This document shows, in pieces, positions 46,570-56,278 of a stretch of 64,000 bases of DNA. Source of the DNA: Methanosarcina barkeri 3. Its GTDB lineage: Archaea > Halobacteriota > Methanosarcinia > Methanosarcinales > Methanosarcinaceae. Position 1 is the stretch's first letter. Every line of letters starts with the position of its first letter. The stretch lies in NCBI RefSeq assembly GCF_000970305.1, contig NZ_CP009517.1:2108001-2172000 (forward strand), in the 5' to 3' direction. The notes beneath the pieces were generated by a model. It was given only the letters and a program-made list of their open reading frames with translations, had not been told where the DNA came from and did not search any database. The translations under genes and the position numbers were made by a program.

Positions 46570-48372
46570 ATGACAATGCGTGAGTACATGCTTGGAAACG
46601 TAGCAATTGCCCGCGGGCTTCTTGAAGGCGGCGTGCAGGTTGTTGCAGGCTATCCCGGAACTCCGTCTTCGGAAATTATAGATACGCTTGCAGCCCGAAA
46701 GGACCTGGATTACCATATTGAATGGTCGGTTAATGAAAAGGTTGCAATGGAGGTTGCAGTCGGAGCTGCCTGGACAGGCGTTCGTTCTGTGGTGACAATG
46801 AAACATGTCGGGCTAAACGTTGCAGCCGATCCTTTTATGACTCTTGCGTATGCAGGAACAAAGGGCGGATTGATTGCAATTGTTGCTGATGACCCATCAT
46901 GCCACTCCTCCCAGAATGAGCAGGATACAAGGCGTTATGCCCAGTTTGCCCTTGTGCCCTGTTTTGATCCCTCAACCCCACAGGAAGCAAAGGACATGCT
47001 TCCCTATGCTTTTGAGTTTTCCGAAAAGTTTGAAGTTCCTGTGATCTTCAGGCCTACAACCCGGATTTCACATGGAAAGTCAGATATTGAGCTTGGAGAG
47101 ATGCCCGTAGAAAAAACGGCTCCTAATTTTGAAAAACTTCTGGACCGCTGGGTCATGCTTCCAAAAAATGCACGTCTGCGCCATACTCATCTCCTTTCTA
47201 TCCAGCAGCCAATTGAGGACGCACTCGCCGAATCTCCCTGGAATTCACTTGAGCTGAAACCCGATGCAAAATTCGGAGTAATAGGTGCAGGTATCGCTTC
47301 AGTGTATGCAAAAGAAGCACTTGTAGAGCTCGGACTTGAAGTTTCTTACCTTAAAATCGGAACGTATCCGGTACCGAGAAAACTGATTCTGGAGCTACTT
47401 GAAACCGTAGATACCGTACTTGTTTTCGAGGAACTTGAGCCTATTGTGGAAGAACAGGTAAAGATGATTGCACAGGAAGCCGGGCTTGAAGTTTCGGTGC
47501 TTGGGAAAACTAACGGTTTTGTGCCAAGGGAAGGTGAACTGGATGTGAGTGCCTTCCTTGAGGCTCTTAAGAAAACCTTCGACCTTGAGACCGAAACTGA
47601 AACATCAGGCACAGCTCTTGAGCTTGCTCCTCGCCCGCCTGCTCTCTGTGCAGGTTGTTCTCACAGGGCAACTTTCTATTCAATGAAAAAGGTCTTTGGA
47701 AAGGATGCAATTTACCCCAGCGACATTGGTTGTTACACCCTCGGAATCCAGAACGGGACTGTTGAGACCACACTCTGCATGGGTTCAAGCATCAGTGTTG
47801 CCTCAGGGCTTTACCATGCAGGGGAAAAAAGACCGATCTGCTGTTCCATAGGGGATTCAACCTTTTTCCACTCAGGCATGAACTCACTCCTGAATGCAAT
47901 TGTCAATAAAGCAAATATCACGGTCACTATTCTTGACAACCGCATTACAGCCATGACCGGACACCAGCCAAATCCCGGCGTTGGGTATACGGCAACAGGA
48001 GAGCCAACCGTACAGGTATCACTTGAAGAGCTCTGCAAAGCAATGGGTGCAGAATTCGTATCGGTTGTCGATCCTTACCGGCTTGAAGAAACCCAGGAAG
48101 CTTTTAAGGCAGCAAAGGAATTCGAAGGCGTAGCTGTGGTCATTACCAGACAGCCCTGCGTAATTTCAGGAAAAAGAGTTGGTATACGTCGGACTCCATA
48201 TCTTGTTGACCCTGAAAAGTGTGAAGGCTGCAAGCAGTGTGTTAAGTTCGGCTGTCCTGCAATTGAGTTCAATGAGAAAAACAAATGTGCCGTAATTACG
48301 TCCCTTTGCAGCGGGTGCGGGGTCTGTGCCCAGATCTGCAAGTTTGATGCTATTTTGGAGGTGAAGCGATGA
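46570..48372 (+). CDS. iorA: Indolepyruvate:ferredoxin oxidoreductase, alpha subunit
   Basis: Oxidises aryl pyruvates to aryl-acetyl-CoA, or works in reverse to make aromatic amino acids; thiamine diphosphate dependent, reduces ferredoxin. 600 residues. GNVAIARGLLEGGVQVVAGY and PGTPSSEI open the pyrimidine-binding domain. The ThDP motif is GDSTFFHSGMNSLLNAIVNK then ANITVTILDN. Two [4Fe-4S] motifs end the chain (CEGCKQCVKFGCP and CSGCGVCAQICK). The stop overlaps the start of iorB by 4 bases. Confidence 0.95.
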   Translation: MTMREYMLGNVAIARGLLEGGVQVVAGYPGTPSSEIIDTLAARKDLDYHIEWSVNEKVAMEVAVGAAWTGVRSVVTMKHVGLNVAADPFMTLAYAGTKGGLIAIVADDPSCHSSQNEQDTRRYAQFALVPCFDPSTPQEAKDMLPYAFEFSEKFEVPVIFRPTTRISHGKSDIELGEMPVEKTAPNFEKLLDRWVMLPKNARLRHTHLLSIQQPIEDALAESPWNSLELKPDAKFGVIGAGIASVYAKEALVELGLEVSYLKIGTYPVPRKLILELLETVDTVLVFEELEPIVEEQVKMIAQEAGLEVSVLGKTNGFVPREGELDVSAFLEALKKTFDLETETETSGTALELAPRPPALCAGCSHRATFYSMKKVFGKDAIYPSDIGCYTLGIQNGTVETTLCMGSSISVASGLYHAGEKRPICCSIGDSTFFHSGMNSLLNAIVNKANITVTILDNRITAMTGHQPNPGVGYTATGEPTVQVSLEELCKAMGAEFVSVVDPYRLEETQEAFKAAKEFEGVAVVITRQPCVISGKRVGIRRTPYLVDPEKCEGCKQCVKFGCPAIEFNEKNKCAVITSLCSGCGVCAQICKFDAILEVKR

Positions 48373-48968
48373 GCCAGGCTGAGCAAAAGAAATTAGACCT
48401 CCTTATTACAGGAGTCGGAGGGCAGGGTGCAATTCTTGCTTCGGATATTATAGGAAAAGCCGCAGTTACTACCGGGATACCTATCCGGGCTGCGGAAACC
48501 CACGGAATGGCCCAGCGAGGAGGTTCGGTTGTAAACCATATTCGGATTGGAAATGACTACGGTTCCATGATCCCGAAAAAAGGTGCAGACCTTCTGCTTG
48601 CCCTTGAGCCGATGGAAGCGGTCAGGTACCTGGATTTCCTGAAGGATGGTGGAGTTGTTATAGTGAATACGCAACCTATAATTCCTGTAACTGTTACTTC
48701 AGGCCTTACGAAATATCCGGAAGTCCCGGACATTCTTGAATTTCTTTCCGAAAAGTATATTGTTAAAGCCTTCAATGCTGATGAACTGGCATACGAAGCC
48801 GGAAGCAGGCTTGCAATGAATGTCGTGATGGTTGGAGCAGTTTCAGGCTATCTGCCGATTCCGAAAGAAATTATGCTTGAGAGTGTTAAAGCCCTTGTGC
48901 CGCAGAAAACAATTGAAGTGAATCTCAGGGCTTTTGAAGCGGGAAGGCAAAAAGTAGAGGAAAGCTAA
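48369..48968 (+). CDS. iorB: Indolepyruvate:ferredoxin oxidoreductase, beta subunit
   Basis: Gamma-type domain partner of IorA, 199 residues. The N-terminal LLITGVGGQGAILASDIIGK and ETHGMAQRGGSVVNHIRIG are the classic 2-oxoacid oxidoreductase gamma-domain motifs. ATG 48369 lies within the end of iorA (gaggtgaagcgatga), with gaggtg as ribosome binding site, so the subunits are made together. Confidence 0.95.
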   Translation: MSQAEQKKLDLLITGVGGQGAILASDIIGKAAVTTGIPIRAAETHGMAQRGGSVVNHIRIGNDYGSMIPKKGADLLLALEPMEAVRYLDFLKDGGVVIVNTQPIIPVTVTSGLTKYPEVPDILEFLSEKYIVKAFNADELAYEAGSRLAMNVVMVGAVSGYLPIPKEIMLESVKALVPQKTIEVNLRAFEAGRQKVEES

Positions 48969-49390
48969 ATCTTTCCTTTTACTCTTTGCAGCGAAGGGCT
49001 TTTACTTATATAAAGTGAAAAAATCGCTTATATCGTATTTTATGTCACCAGGCAGGTATGTTAATTGAACAGACATTCCTTTCTAAAGGTCCCTTATACC
49101 AAAATATGTGTATAGTGAAAAACAATAATATGCCAGTGTAAAACCAAATAATACGCCAATATAGCAATTTTTGGAAAATTCTGACAACTGATATTGTAAA
49201 GGAGAAAAATGATTGTCTGACCTTAATAGATATATTTTAAGACAAAACTTTTTTATACTATTATAGTATTGTATTTTTGAACATAATATTATTTTTATGA
49301 TTTCATAGCGTTTGTAATCAGATATCTTTACATTTCGAAACAGATATCTTTACATTTCGAAAAAGGACTTAATCAGTAGAGGGTGTTAGT
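48969..49390. other. Spacer with a 2 x 22 bp direct repeat
   Basis: cagatatctttacatttcga plus aa is repeated exactly at 49319-49340 and 49341-49362, 29 bases before the next gene and in its likely leader. 'ttttatactattatagtattg' at about 49250 may be its promoter. No other gene is seen. Confidence 0.6.
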
Positions 49391-49663
49391 ATGTTACTTA
49401 GTAGTATTTCATCCAGTATGGTTTCTAGTATGGTTTCCTCAAGTGCTGCTTCAAGTGCAATTTCTATGGTGACAACTCCCGGACTTCCACATTATGGGGC
49501 TGTAGTAATTATTGGGCTTATATCTCTCCTTTCTCTAAAAGAAATTACTTCAGCATCTGAAAAATGGAATAAGAATCTTAACATTTCTTTTAATCAAGCA
49601 ATTATTCCTTTGTTTCTATGCTTTATGGGAATTGTCTATTTCAAGATTAATGCGATTGTCTGA
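49391..49663 (+). CDS. Small membrane protein, Ser-rich N-terminus
   Basis: 90 residues, unrecognised. The first 26 residues are almost all Ser, Ala, Val and Met (SSISSSMVSSMVSSSAASSA), then two likely transmembrane segments (YGAVVIIGLISLLSLKE and AIIPLFLCFMGIVYFKI). gagggtg lies before the ATG. The codons after the Ser-rich start look normal for the region. It could be a small membrane regulator; nothing in the context decides it. Confidence 0.6.
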   Translation: MLLSSISSSMVSSMVSSSAASSAISMVTTPGLPHYGAVVIIGLISLLSLKEITSASEKWNKNLNISFNQAIIPLFLCFMGIVYFKINAIV

Positions 49664-50095
49664 CTGCACGTTTTACAGAACATATTCTGAGTGTTCTGTT
49701 CATGCACTAATTTTAAAAAAGTTTCTACTTTTTTGTTTTTACTTTTCCTGAGAACTTGATTCAACTTAAGTTTAAAATACAATTTTTGTTTTTCCAGATG
49801 ACCTAATGCTTCAAATTTGCGTGAAAAAAGTTATAAATTTAAAATCTTAACTCAGAAATTTTAACCCAATTTCTACAGTAAAATTTCAAATTTCATAATA
49901 ATCGTTATCAGGAAAAATACTGACTTCACATATACGGAAAATCATATATGCTCCTAAAAAGTGGAAGCCAGGTTAAAGTAAGTGATAATTTAAAAGTAAT
50001 ACGCTTAATCCGGCTCCTGGAAGTTGTGATAGTACTAAAAAATATGACACGTAGAAGGGTGCCTGAAAATTGATTTTTAATCAACTTTAATAATT
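49664..50095. other. Spacer without recognised feature
   Basis: AT-rich region between the small membrane protein and the convergent protease gene. No gene, repeat array or clear hairpin is seen. Confidence 0.5.
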
Positions 50096-51283
50096 TCAGA
50101 ACCCTTTCCAACCACTCAGGTAATAGGGCAGAAATCCGAAAAGGAAGATATTAATAAAGCCGTGCATAACTGCGACAAATGGCAGACTCCTTGTTTTATA
50201 GAACATAAAACCTATGACAAGTCCTACAAAACTTGTGTATAAAATTTCATAGAAGGTACCGTATCCCGAGTGCATGGAACCGAAAAGAAAAGCTGTAATT
50301 ACAAGTGCCACTCTGATATCGAACGCCTCTTCAAGTCTTGTTTGGAGGAATGACCTGAAAATAAGTTCTTCGGTTAAGCCCACAAAAAAGACCATTATAA
50401 TGGTGAGTTTAAGCAGGTTTTCGGTAGAAAGGTCAGGGATCAGGTAGCCTGGTTTGATGACCAGGTATTCTGCGAGCCCAAACAAAAAACCAAGTGGGAT
50501 AGAAAGAGTAACATAAGCTAGCAGGTTATTTGAAGTAAGTCCGATCTTATCAAGGGACTGCCGTTGATGCATTACTATAATTGCAAGAGGGACTAGAAGA
50601 GGACCATAGACAAAAACGAAGGCATAAAGGGTAGTTGAAAAAAACACAGGCATAGAAAGATTTACCAACCTCAGAATCGGAAGAAGCATTAATGCCTCAT
50701 AAATTCGGTATACTTTGAGATCCTTTATAACTAAATTGGAAAGAGAAAATGCGATCAAAATTACGACATGCATCCCTATTCCAAGCTCTACTCGGCCCAA
50801 AAAGATAAGAAGTTCGGCAACGACTATGCACACGACAGGTATTGCAGTAAAAAGCCTGATTCTTGTGGCCTCGTACTCATCCTGGTATAATTTTCCAAGC
50901 CCCAATTTTTTCCAGACATTATGAGAATAGGGAGCTTGCGGAGGCCTTTCCATCATTTCTTGCTCTTTTGAAGCCATACGGCGGTACATCAAAAGAATCA
51001 GAAGTGCAGCCCCGAACCCTCCTAAAATATAACCAAGATCGACATATTGTTCGATTCTCTGGAAAGGACCTGAACTCTCATTAGATAAAACAAATTTAAA
51101 AAATCCCGGTTCTCCAGTGTTGCTAGGTACCAGTTTCAAAACAGGCTCTGTCTGTGATGAGGAGGAATTATTCAAGTCACTACAATATGCAGGAGAAACT
51201 GCCAGTAAAGCCAGACTCAGCAATGAAATAATTATTATAAAATTCAGCTTTTTTTGTTTTGTATGAATAATTGTGTTTTTCAT
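50096..51283 (-). CDS. CPBP-family (CAAX/Abi) membrane protease
   Basis: 395 residues with a signal-like first helix (IIIISLLSLALLAVSPAYC), a short outside loop, and about eight further helices. The C-terminal third holds the CPBP glutamic-type protease motifs: GLTEELIFRSFLQTRLEE (EE-x3-R), FGSMHSGYG, and AVMHGFINIFLFGF. Family members process prenylated proteins in eukaryotes; in prokaryotes roles include peptide maturation and self-immunity. ATG 51283 has aaggag close before it, so the in-frame ATG at 51301 is not used. No small precursor peptide is evident beside it. Confidence 0.88.
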   Translation of the reverse strand: MKNTIIHTKQKKLNFIIIISLLSLALLAVSPAYCSDLNNSSSSQTEPVLKLVPSNTGEPGFFKFVLSNESSGPFQRIEQYVDLGYILGGFGAALLILLMYRRMASKEQEMMERPPQAPYSHNVWKKLGLGKLYQDEYEATRIRLFTAIPVVCIVVAELLIFLGRVELGIGMHVVILIAFSLSNLVIKDLKVYRIYEALMLLPILRLVNLSMPVFFSTTLYAFVFVYGPLLVPLAIIVMHQRQSLDKIGLTSNNLLAYVTLSIPLGFLFGLAEYLVIKPGYLIPDLSTENLLKLTIIMVFFVGLTEELIFRSFLQTRLEEAFDIRVALVITAFLFGSMHSGYGTFYEILYTSFVGLVIGFMFYKTRSLPFVAVMHGFINIFLFGFLPYYLSGWKGF

Positions 51284-52515
51284 TGAAACTCCTTCTTTCA
51301 TTCAGGGCCACTTCACATCTGTTTGCAGATCTGTCTAATCTTCCACAATATCTTATTGTGAATAATATATAAAGTTTCGTATATAGTTTATTACTTTAGA
51401 TGAAGACACTAATTTTTTGAAATAAATTTTAAACGCTTAAACAGGCTTAGATTATTTAAAACAAGCATTATATACTTAAATCAAAAAACTGAAAAAATTA
51501 AACTTAAAGACCCCATCCACATTGAGAAAGCTGTCCAATTATTACTACAAATAAGAAACAAGTTATTTCTTTTTCAATATAAAGGTGTTAAATGATTCCT
51601 TTTCGTACTTTTTTGACCCTCAATATAAAAATGTTAAATGATTCCTTTTCTTAATCTTTTGACCCTCAATATAAAGATGTTAAATGATTCCTTTTCTTAA
51701 TCTTTTGACCCTGAAACTGATAACCGAACATCCTTAAAGGATTGAGTATGCATTAGGCGTTACGTAGTTTAGTTTTTTCAATAGAGATTCTATGGGATCG
51801 GCAGATAGGTTACATTTCTCGAGTTAATTTTTCCAGGAGTATTTTTTCATCCTTTCCTGTAAGAGATATAGAGAGCTAAAAAGGAAATCACGATACAAGT
51901 CTAATTACTCAGGTCTACTAAGAAACTCAGGATAAAATATAGATGCCTGCAGACTGAATACAGAATCAATTAGTTCTAATGATCTTGTTTTCATAATTAT
52001 GATCTTGTTTTCTGAAATTCTCATATTACTTATCCTGGATGCAGGGTACTTTTAAAATATACAATTAAATAATAAAATTATATTTAACTCAATGCCATTT
52101 TATTATCAGTTTATTTCTTTTTATTAACACATATTTATATTAACTCACTAACTTTATATATAATCAACTAGTTTAGTATATTTATTAAATAAGATTAAAT
52201 AACTTATATAATTATTCCCCATAGTTTACGAGTAAAGTAGTTAAGTTTAGACTTATCTGCCGACCTAAACGAAGAAATACCTTACTGATTAGATATTTTT
52301 GTTCCACTTCAGGCAATAGGGGGCTAAATATCGTTTAATTATAAAAATAATTAATATATTTGGTTTATAATTAGCATATTTAAATTATAGTTGAATCGTA
52401 AGTATTTGCCAGTGTGGATTGGAAATTCCATAGTGCTTAAGATAAACTTACGAAGTCCTCCATCTAAAAGATATAAAAAAATATAAAAGTGGTTTTAAGA
52501 AAGGGGTAATAATAA
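51284..52515. other. 1.2 kb AT-rich spacer upstream of the glycan locus
   Basis: It contains the 3 x 46 bp array listed separately and, from about 52040 to 52500, very AT-rich sequence with many TATA-like words. A long leader for the GT2 gene is possible. No gene is accepted. Confidence 0.55.
51575..51712. repeat. 3 x 46 bp tandem repeat
   Basis: Units begin at 51575, 51621 and 51667 (caatataaa.atgttaaatg then attccttttcttaatctttt and gaccct). The last two units are almost identical. Confidence 0.9.
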
Positions 52516-54099
52516 ATGAGTAATGAGCTGCAGATGGGCAACAGTTTGCAGGACGTAACCCAAAACAAAAATCTGCGCGCTAAAGACACGGAACCCCCAA
52601 ACGTAACCGTGATTCTTCCTGCATACAATGAAGAAATTTCTATAGGAAGCGTTGTCCTACGGACAAAAAAGTATTCTCATAGAGTTATTGTTGTAGACGA
52701 TGCAAGTTCTGACCACACGGTTGATGTTGCCGAAATGGCAGGGGCACAGGTAATCCGCAACCCCACTGCCAAAAGGAATGAACTTTCCTTGAAGAAAGGA
52801 ATTGAAGCAGCATCAGACTCTGATATTATAGTAATGATGAACCTTGGAGTTTGTCATGACCCAGGTCTTATACCAAGGATGATTGCCCCTATAAAAGATG
52901 GAGATTTTGAGCTCTCAGTAGGAGTTTGTTTTTCCAAACTACAGAGTTCGGAAAATGTACTTAAACTCAATAACAAAAACACAGAATCCAGACCCATTGG
53001 TTTTGTTGCTTTTTCAAAAAACTGCCTCTCAAAAATAGACATTTCTCAGATTTCCCTTTTCTCTATGCGTTCTCTCATAAATAGCGCTCAAAGATGCGAC
53101 GTAAAAGTACTGCATATCGATATTCAGGAAGAACACGAAGCTTCCCTCTTCAGAGCTTATAAAATCGGAGTTGTAGTACCTGCCTATAATGAAGAACGCC
53201 TTATCCAGGAAACAATTGACAACATTCCTGCCTACGTGGATAAAATCTACGTCATTAACGACGGAAGCACTGACCGTACAGCCGAGATCATTAATAGCAT
53301 GACTGACCCTCGCGTAGTCCCAATTCATCACGAAGTAAACAAAGGCGTAGGAGCAGCCATCATAAACGGCTACAAACAAGCCCTTGCCGATGAAATGGAC
53401 CTGGTCGCAGTCATGGCAGGGGACAACCAGATGGACCCTTACCAGCTCCCCAAACTCATAATGCCCATCATTGAAGGCAAAGCCGACTATGCAAAAGGCA
53501 ACCGCCTCCTTTCCAGAGAAATGCGACAAGGAATGTCCCCCTGGCGAGCCTTCGGAAACGGAATGCTGTCCATGCTAACCAAGATCGGCAGCGGCTACTG
53601 GAACATAGCCGACCCCCAGAACGGATATACCGTAATCTCAAAGTATGCCCTGGAAACCATAGACCTCGATTCAATTTATACCTATTACGGCTACTGCAAC
53701 GATATACTGCTCAAAATGAACGCCTTTGGCATGAGAGTAGTCGATGTAACAATGCCAGCCCGCTACGGAAGCGAAAAATCAAAAATAAGGTACGGCAAGT
53801 ACATCCGAAAAGTAGCCCCCATGCTCTTCAAAGGCTTCTTATGGCGCCTGAGGATGAAGTATATGGTACTCGACTTCCATCCTCTCGTGCTCTTTTACTT
53901 TGCAAGCATGATACTTGTCCCTCTGGGTTTGATTTTTGGATTATGGATCGTCCTGGAAAAGCTAATTTTCCACGGGCCAGTTTCCCAGAACTATCCCCTG
54001 CTATTCGTGTTTACTTTCCTGGTAGGTATGCAGCTTCTATTCTTTGCAATGATCTTTGACATGCAGGCAAATAAGTCAAATTATTCAAAAATGGCATGA
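52516..54099 (+). CDS. Tandem-domain GT2 glycosyltransferase
   Basis: 527 residues with two successive GT2 (GT-A fold) domains and two C-terminal transmembrane helices. Domain 1 (28-205) starts VTVILPAYNEEISIGS and VVDDASSDHT, but the metal-binding aspartate block is replaced by MMNLGVCHDP (107-116). Domain 2 (216-440) is normal: GVVVPAYNEERLIQETIDNI, INDGSTDRT and VMAGDNQMDP (299-308), as in dolichyl-phosphate-sugar synthases. Domain 1 therefore looks regulatory or structural and domain 2 catalytic. It opens the glycan locus and has normal GC content, unlike the genes from 55.2 kb on. Confidence 0.9.
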   Translation: MSNELQMGNSLQDVTQNKNLRAKDTEPPNVTVILPAYNEEISIGSVVLRTKKYSHRVIVVDDASSDHTVDVAEMAGAQVIRNPTAKRNELSLKKGIEAASDSDIIVMMNLGVCHDPGLIPRMIAPIKDGDFELSVGVCFSKLQSSENVLKLNNKNTESRPIGFVAFSKNCLSKIDISQISLFSMRSLINSAQRCDVKVLHIDIQEEHEASLFRAYKIGVVVPAYNEERLIQETIDNIPAYVDKIYVINDGSTDRTAEIINSMTDPRVVPIHHEVNKGVGAAIINGYKQALADEMDLVAVMAGDNQMDPYQLPKLIMPIIEGKADYAKGNRLLSREMRQGMSPWRAFGNGMLSMLTKIGSGYWNIADPQNGYTVISKYALETIDLDSIYTYYGYCNDILLKMNAFGMRVVDVTMPARYGSEKSKIRYGKYIRKVAPMLFKGFLWRLRMKYMVLDFHPLVLFYFASMILVPLGLIFGLWIVLEKLIFHGPVSQNYPLLFVFTFLVGMQLLFFAMIFDMQANKSNYSKMA

Positions 54100-54217
54100 A
54101 AGTTAATTTTTAGGCGGAGAGCTGTGAGAATTTGTGACGAAAAATAGATGACAGTCAAGTAGATTTTAGAACCTTAAACTCATCAATTACTCTAAATCTC
54201 TTCCCCCGGTGATTTAC

Positions 54218-54991
54218 ATGTTTAATTTTAAGGAATTAGACTTCACAATTCCCGAATTCTGGGATTTATCCAGTTCGCTGGCAAGGAACTATAAATCAAT
54301 TACAATGGCAGAATATTTTAGCTCAGAACACCTGCCGAAAAGATTTGCCATAATCCGTCATGATGTGGATAGGATGCCTGGCAACTCCCTTGAAACTGCC
54401 AGAATAGAGTCAGAACTCGGAATAAAGGCTACCTATTACTTCCGAGCCACAAAAAAGGTCTTCATCCCCAAAATAATAAAAGAAATTGCAGATTTGGGCC
54501 ATGAAATCGGCTACCATTACGAAGTCCTTAGCGATACTGGAGGTGATTACTCAAAAGCTATAAAACTCTTTGAACATCACCTCTCAGAATTCCGCAAGAT
54601 CTGCGACATCAAGACGATTTCCATGCATGGCCGTCCTCTCTCTAAATTTGATAACCGGGACCTCTGGAAAGTCCACGATTTCCGCAAATTTGGCATCCTT
54701 GGCGAAGCCTACCTCTCTACAGGTCATGAACTTAACTACCTCTCAGATACAGGCAGGAGCTGGAGCACAAAAAACTGTGTAAGAGACTTCATCCCAGGAA
54801 AAACCGAAAATTTCTCGGTTGATACCACTTCCGAACTTATTAATCTGGTTGAGAGCAGAGAGTTAGACAATTTATACCTCCTGAGCCATCCCGAAAGATG
54901 GTCAAGTTCAATGATCGACTGGGGACTTTATTTTGGCATGGATTTTGCAGTTAATTTTGTAAAAAAAGGGTTAATGGCGGTCAGGAAATGA
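54218..54991 (+). CDS. Polysaccharide deacetylase-like protein
   Basis: 257 residues. It has a NodB-homology type start, FAIIRHDVDRMPGNSLETAR (RHDVD aspartates), followed by ATYYFRATKKVF, LGHEIGYHYEV and ISMHGRPLSKFD. This is the fold of carbohydrate de-N-acetylases, in the variant group seen in surface polysaccharide loci. The His/Asp metal ligands seem present, but the usual H-x3-H spacing is altered to GYHYE. ggtgat precedes ATG 54218, so an in-frame GTG at 54209 is rejected. Likely modifies N-acetylated sugars of the locus. Confidence 0.8.
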   Translation: MFNFKELDFTIPEFWDLSSSLARNYKSITMAEYFSSEHLPKRFAIIRHDVDRMPGNSLETARIESELGIKATYYFRATKKVFIPKIIKEIADLGHEIGYHYEVLSDTGGDYSKAIKLFEHHLSEFRKICDIKTISMHGRPLSKFDNRDLWKVHDFRKFGILGEAYLSTGHELNYLSDTGRSWSTKNCVRDFIPGKTENFSVDTTSELINLVESRELDNLYLLSHPERWSSSMIDWGLYFGMDFAVNFVKKGLMAVRK

Positions 54992-55059
54992 AATTAAGTA
55001 CTCGCGACGAAATAACATGCGTGTCTTCCCCAATTGGACATAATGTTTTTGGCATCATC

Positions 55060-55110
55060 CAGACTAATCGAAATTTATTATAAATTACAAATTACACAGG
55101 TTCGCTGCGA
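55060..55110. repeat. Dispersed repeat, pairs with 61700-61756
   Basis: 'ataaattacaaattacacag' followed by gtt and a cgct..gag.c phrase recurs at about 61716-61750 as 'atgaattacaaattacacag' plus gtt. Both lie in spacers that flank glycan genes. Part of the repeat set shared by this locus. Confidence 0.6.
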
Positions 55111-55228
55111 GCCTAAAAAAATCGTATGATCATAATTGAAAGTTAGTAGTACAGTTAGAAATTATTTACAACTAAAACTTCAGTTCAAATGTATTTTTGT
55201 AGTATGAAAAAAGTAAAGGACCAACAGT

Positions 55229-56278
55229 ATGAAGATATTGATCAATATCGGGCACCCAGCACACGTTCATTTGTTTAAAAACCTCATATGGAAACTTCAA
55301 AATAAAGGTCATATTATAAAAATAGTTGCAAGAAACAAAGAGGTTAGTTGCAAGCTTTTAGATAAATATGGTTTTGAATACGTATTTATAAGTGATGCCC
55401 AAAGTGGATTATTTGGTTTATCTATGGAAATGGTTCAAAGAGTGCTAAAATTCTTTCCAATTTTGAAACAATTTGATCCTGATATAGTGCTTTCTTTGAT
55501 GGACCCTTCCTTAGCAATTACTGCAAAAGTATTGAGGAAAAAATCTATATATTTAGAAGATGCAGAAAACGCAAAAATTACTTCAAAACTAACTTTACCA
55601 CTTACTGACTATATTCTGACTTCAACCAGTTACAAAAAAGATTATGGGAGTAATCATATAAAGCATATGAGTTATCATCAATTAGCATATCTACATCCCA
55701 ATTATTTTACCCCGGACCCTCAAATACTAAGAAATATTGGATTAAATGAAAACGAAACTTTTATAGTTTTAAGGTTTGTCTCATGGGGTTCAAATCATGA
55801 TATCGGACACAAAGGTTTGACTTTGAATGATAAAATAATGATAGTAGAATCTTTCAAAAAATATGGAAAAGTATTTATATCTTCTGAAAATATGCTACCG
55901 CTAGAGCTGGAGAGTTATAAAATATCACTTTCTCCTGAGAAAATTCATCACTTGTTGTACTACGCAACTTTACTTTATAGTGAGAGTGGAACGATGGCTT
56001 CTGAAGCTGCAGTTCTTGGTACTCATGCAATATTTTGTGATTACGCAGGACGTGGATATACCGACGAACAGGAGGAAAAATATAATCTTGTTTTTAATTT
56101 CCATGATGAAAAGACAATGGGTCAGAAATCCTTAGAAAAAGCATTAAAATTACTTGAAAATCAAAATTTAAAGTTAGAAGGTAAGGAAAAAAGGATAAAA
56201 CTATTAAATGAAAAAATTGATTTAACTCAATTTATGGTTGATTTTATAGAGCAAATAGACAAGCAGCAAATTCGATAA
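55229..56278 (+). CDS. DUF354-family glycosyltransferase-like protein
   Basis: 349 residues. The N-terminus MKILINIGHPAHVHLFKNLI is the hallmark of DUF354 proteins, which share the GT-B/UDP-GlcNAc 2-epimerase-like fold. Other family segments are LSLMDPSLAITAKVL, IYLEDAENAKI and the C-terminal YSESGTMASEAAVLGTHAIF. Probably binds or transfers a nucleotide sugar. Codons are distinctly AT-rich. It is the first of the AT-rich block. Confidence 0.85.
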   Translation: MKILINIGHPAHVHLFKNLIWKLQNKGHIIKIVARNKEVSCKLLDKYGFEYVFISDAQSGLFGLSMEMVQRVLKFFPILKQFDPDIVLSLMDPSLAITAKVLRKKSIYLEDAENAKITSKLTLPLTDYILTSTSYKKDYGSNHIKHMSYHQLAYLHPNYFTPDPQILRNIGLNENETFIVLRFVSWGSNHDIGHKGLTLNDKIMIVESFKKYGKVFISSENMLPLELESYKISLSPEKIHHLLYYATLLYSESGTMASEAAVLGTHAIFCDYAGRGYTDEQEEKYNLVFNFHDEKTMGQKSLEKALKLLENQNLKLEGKEKRIKLLNEKIDLTQFMVDFIEQIDKQQIR

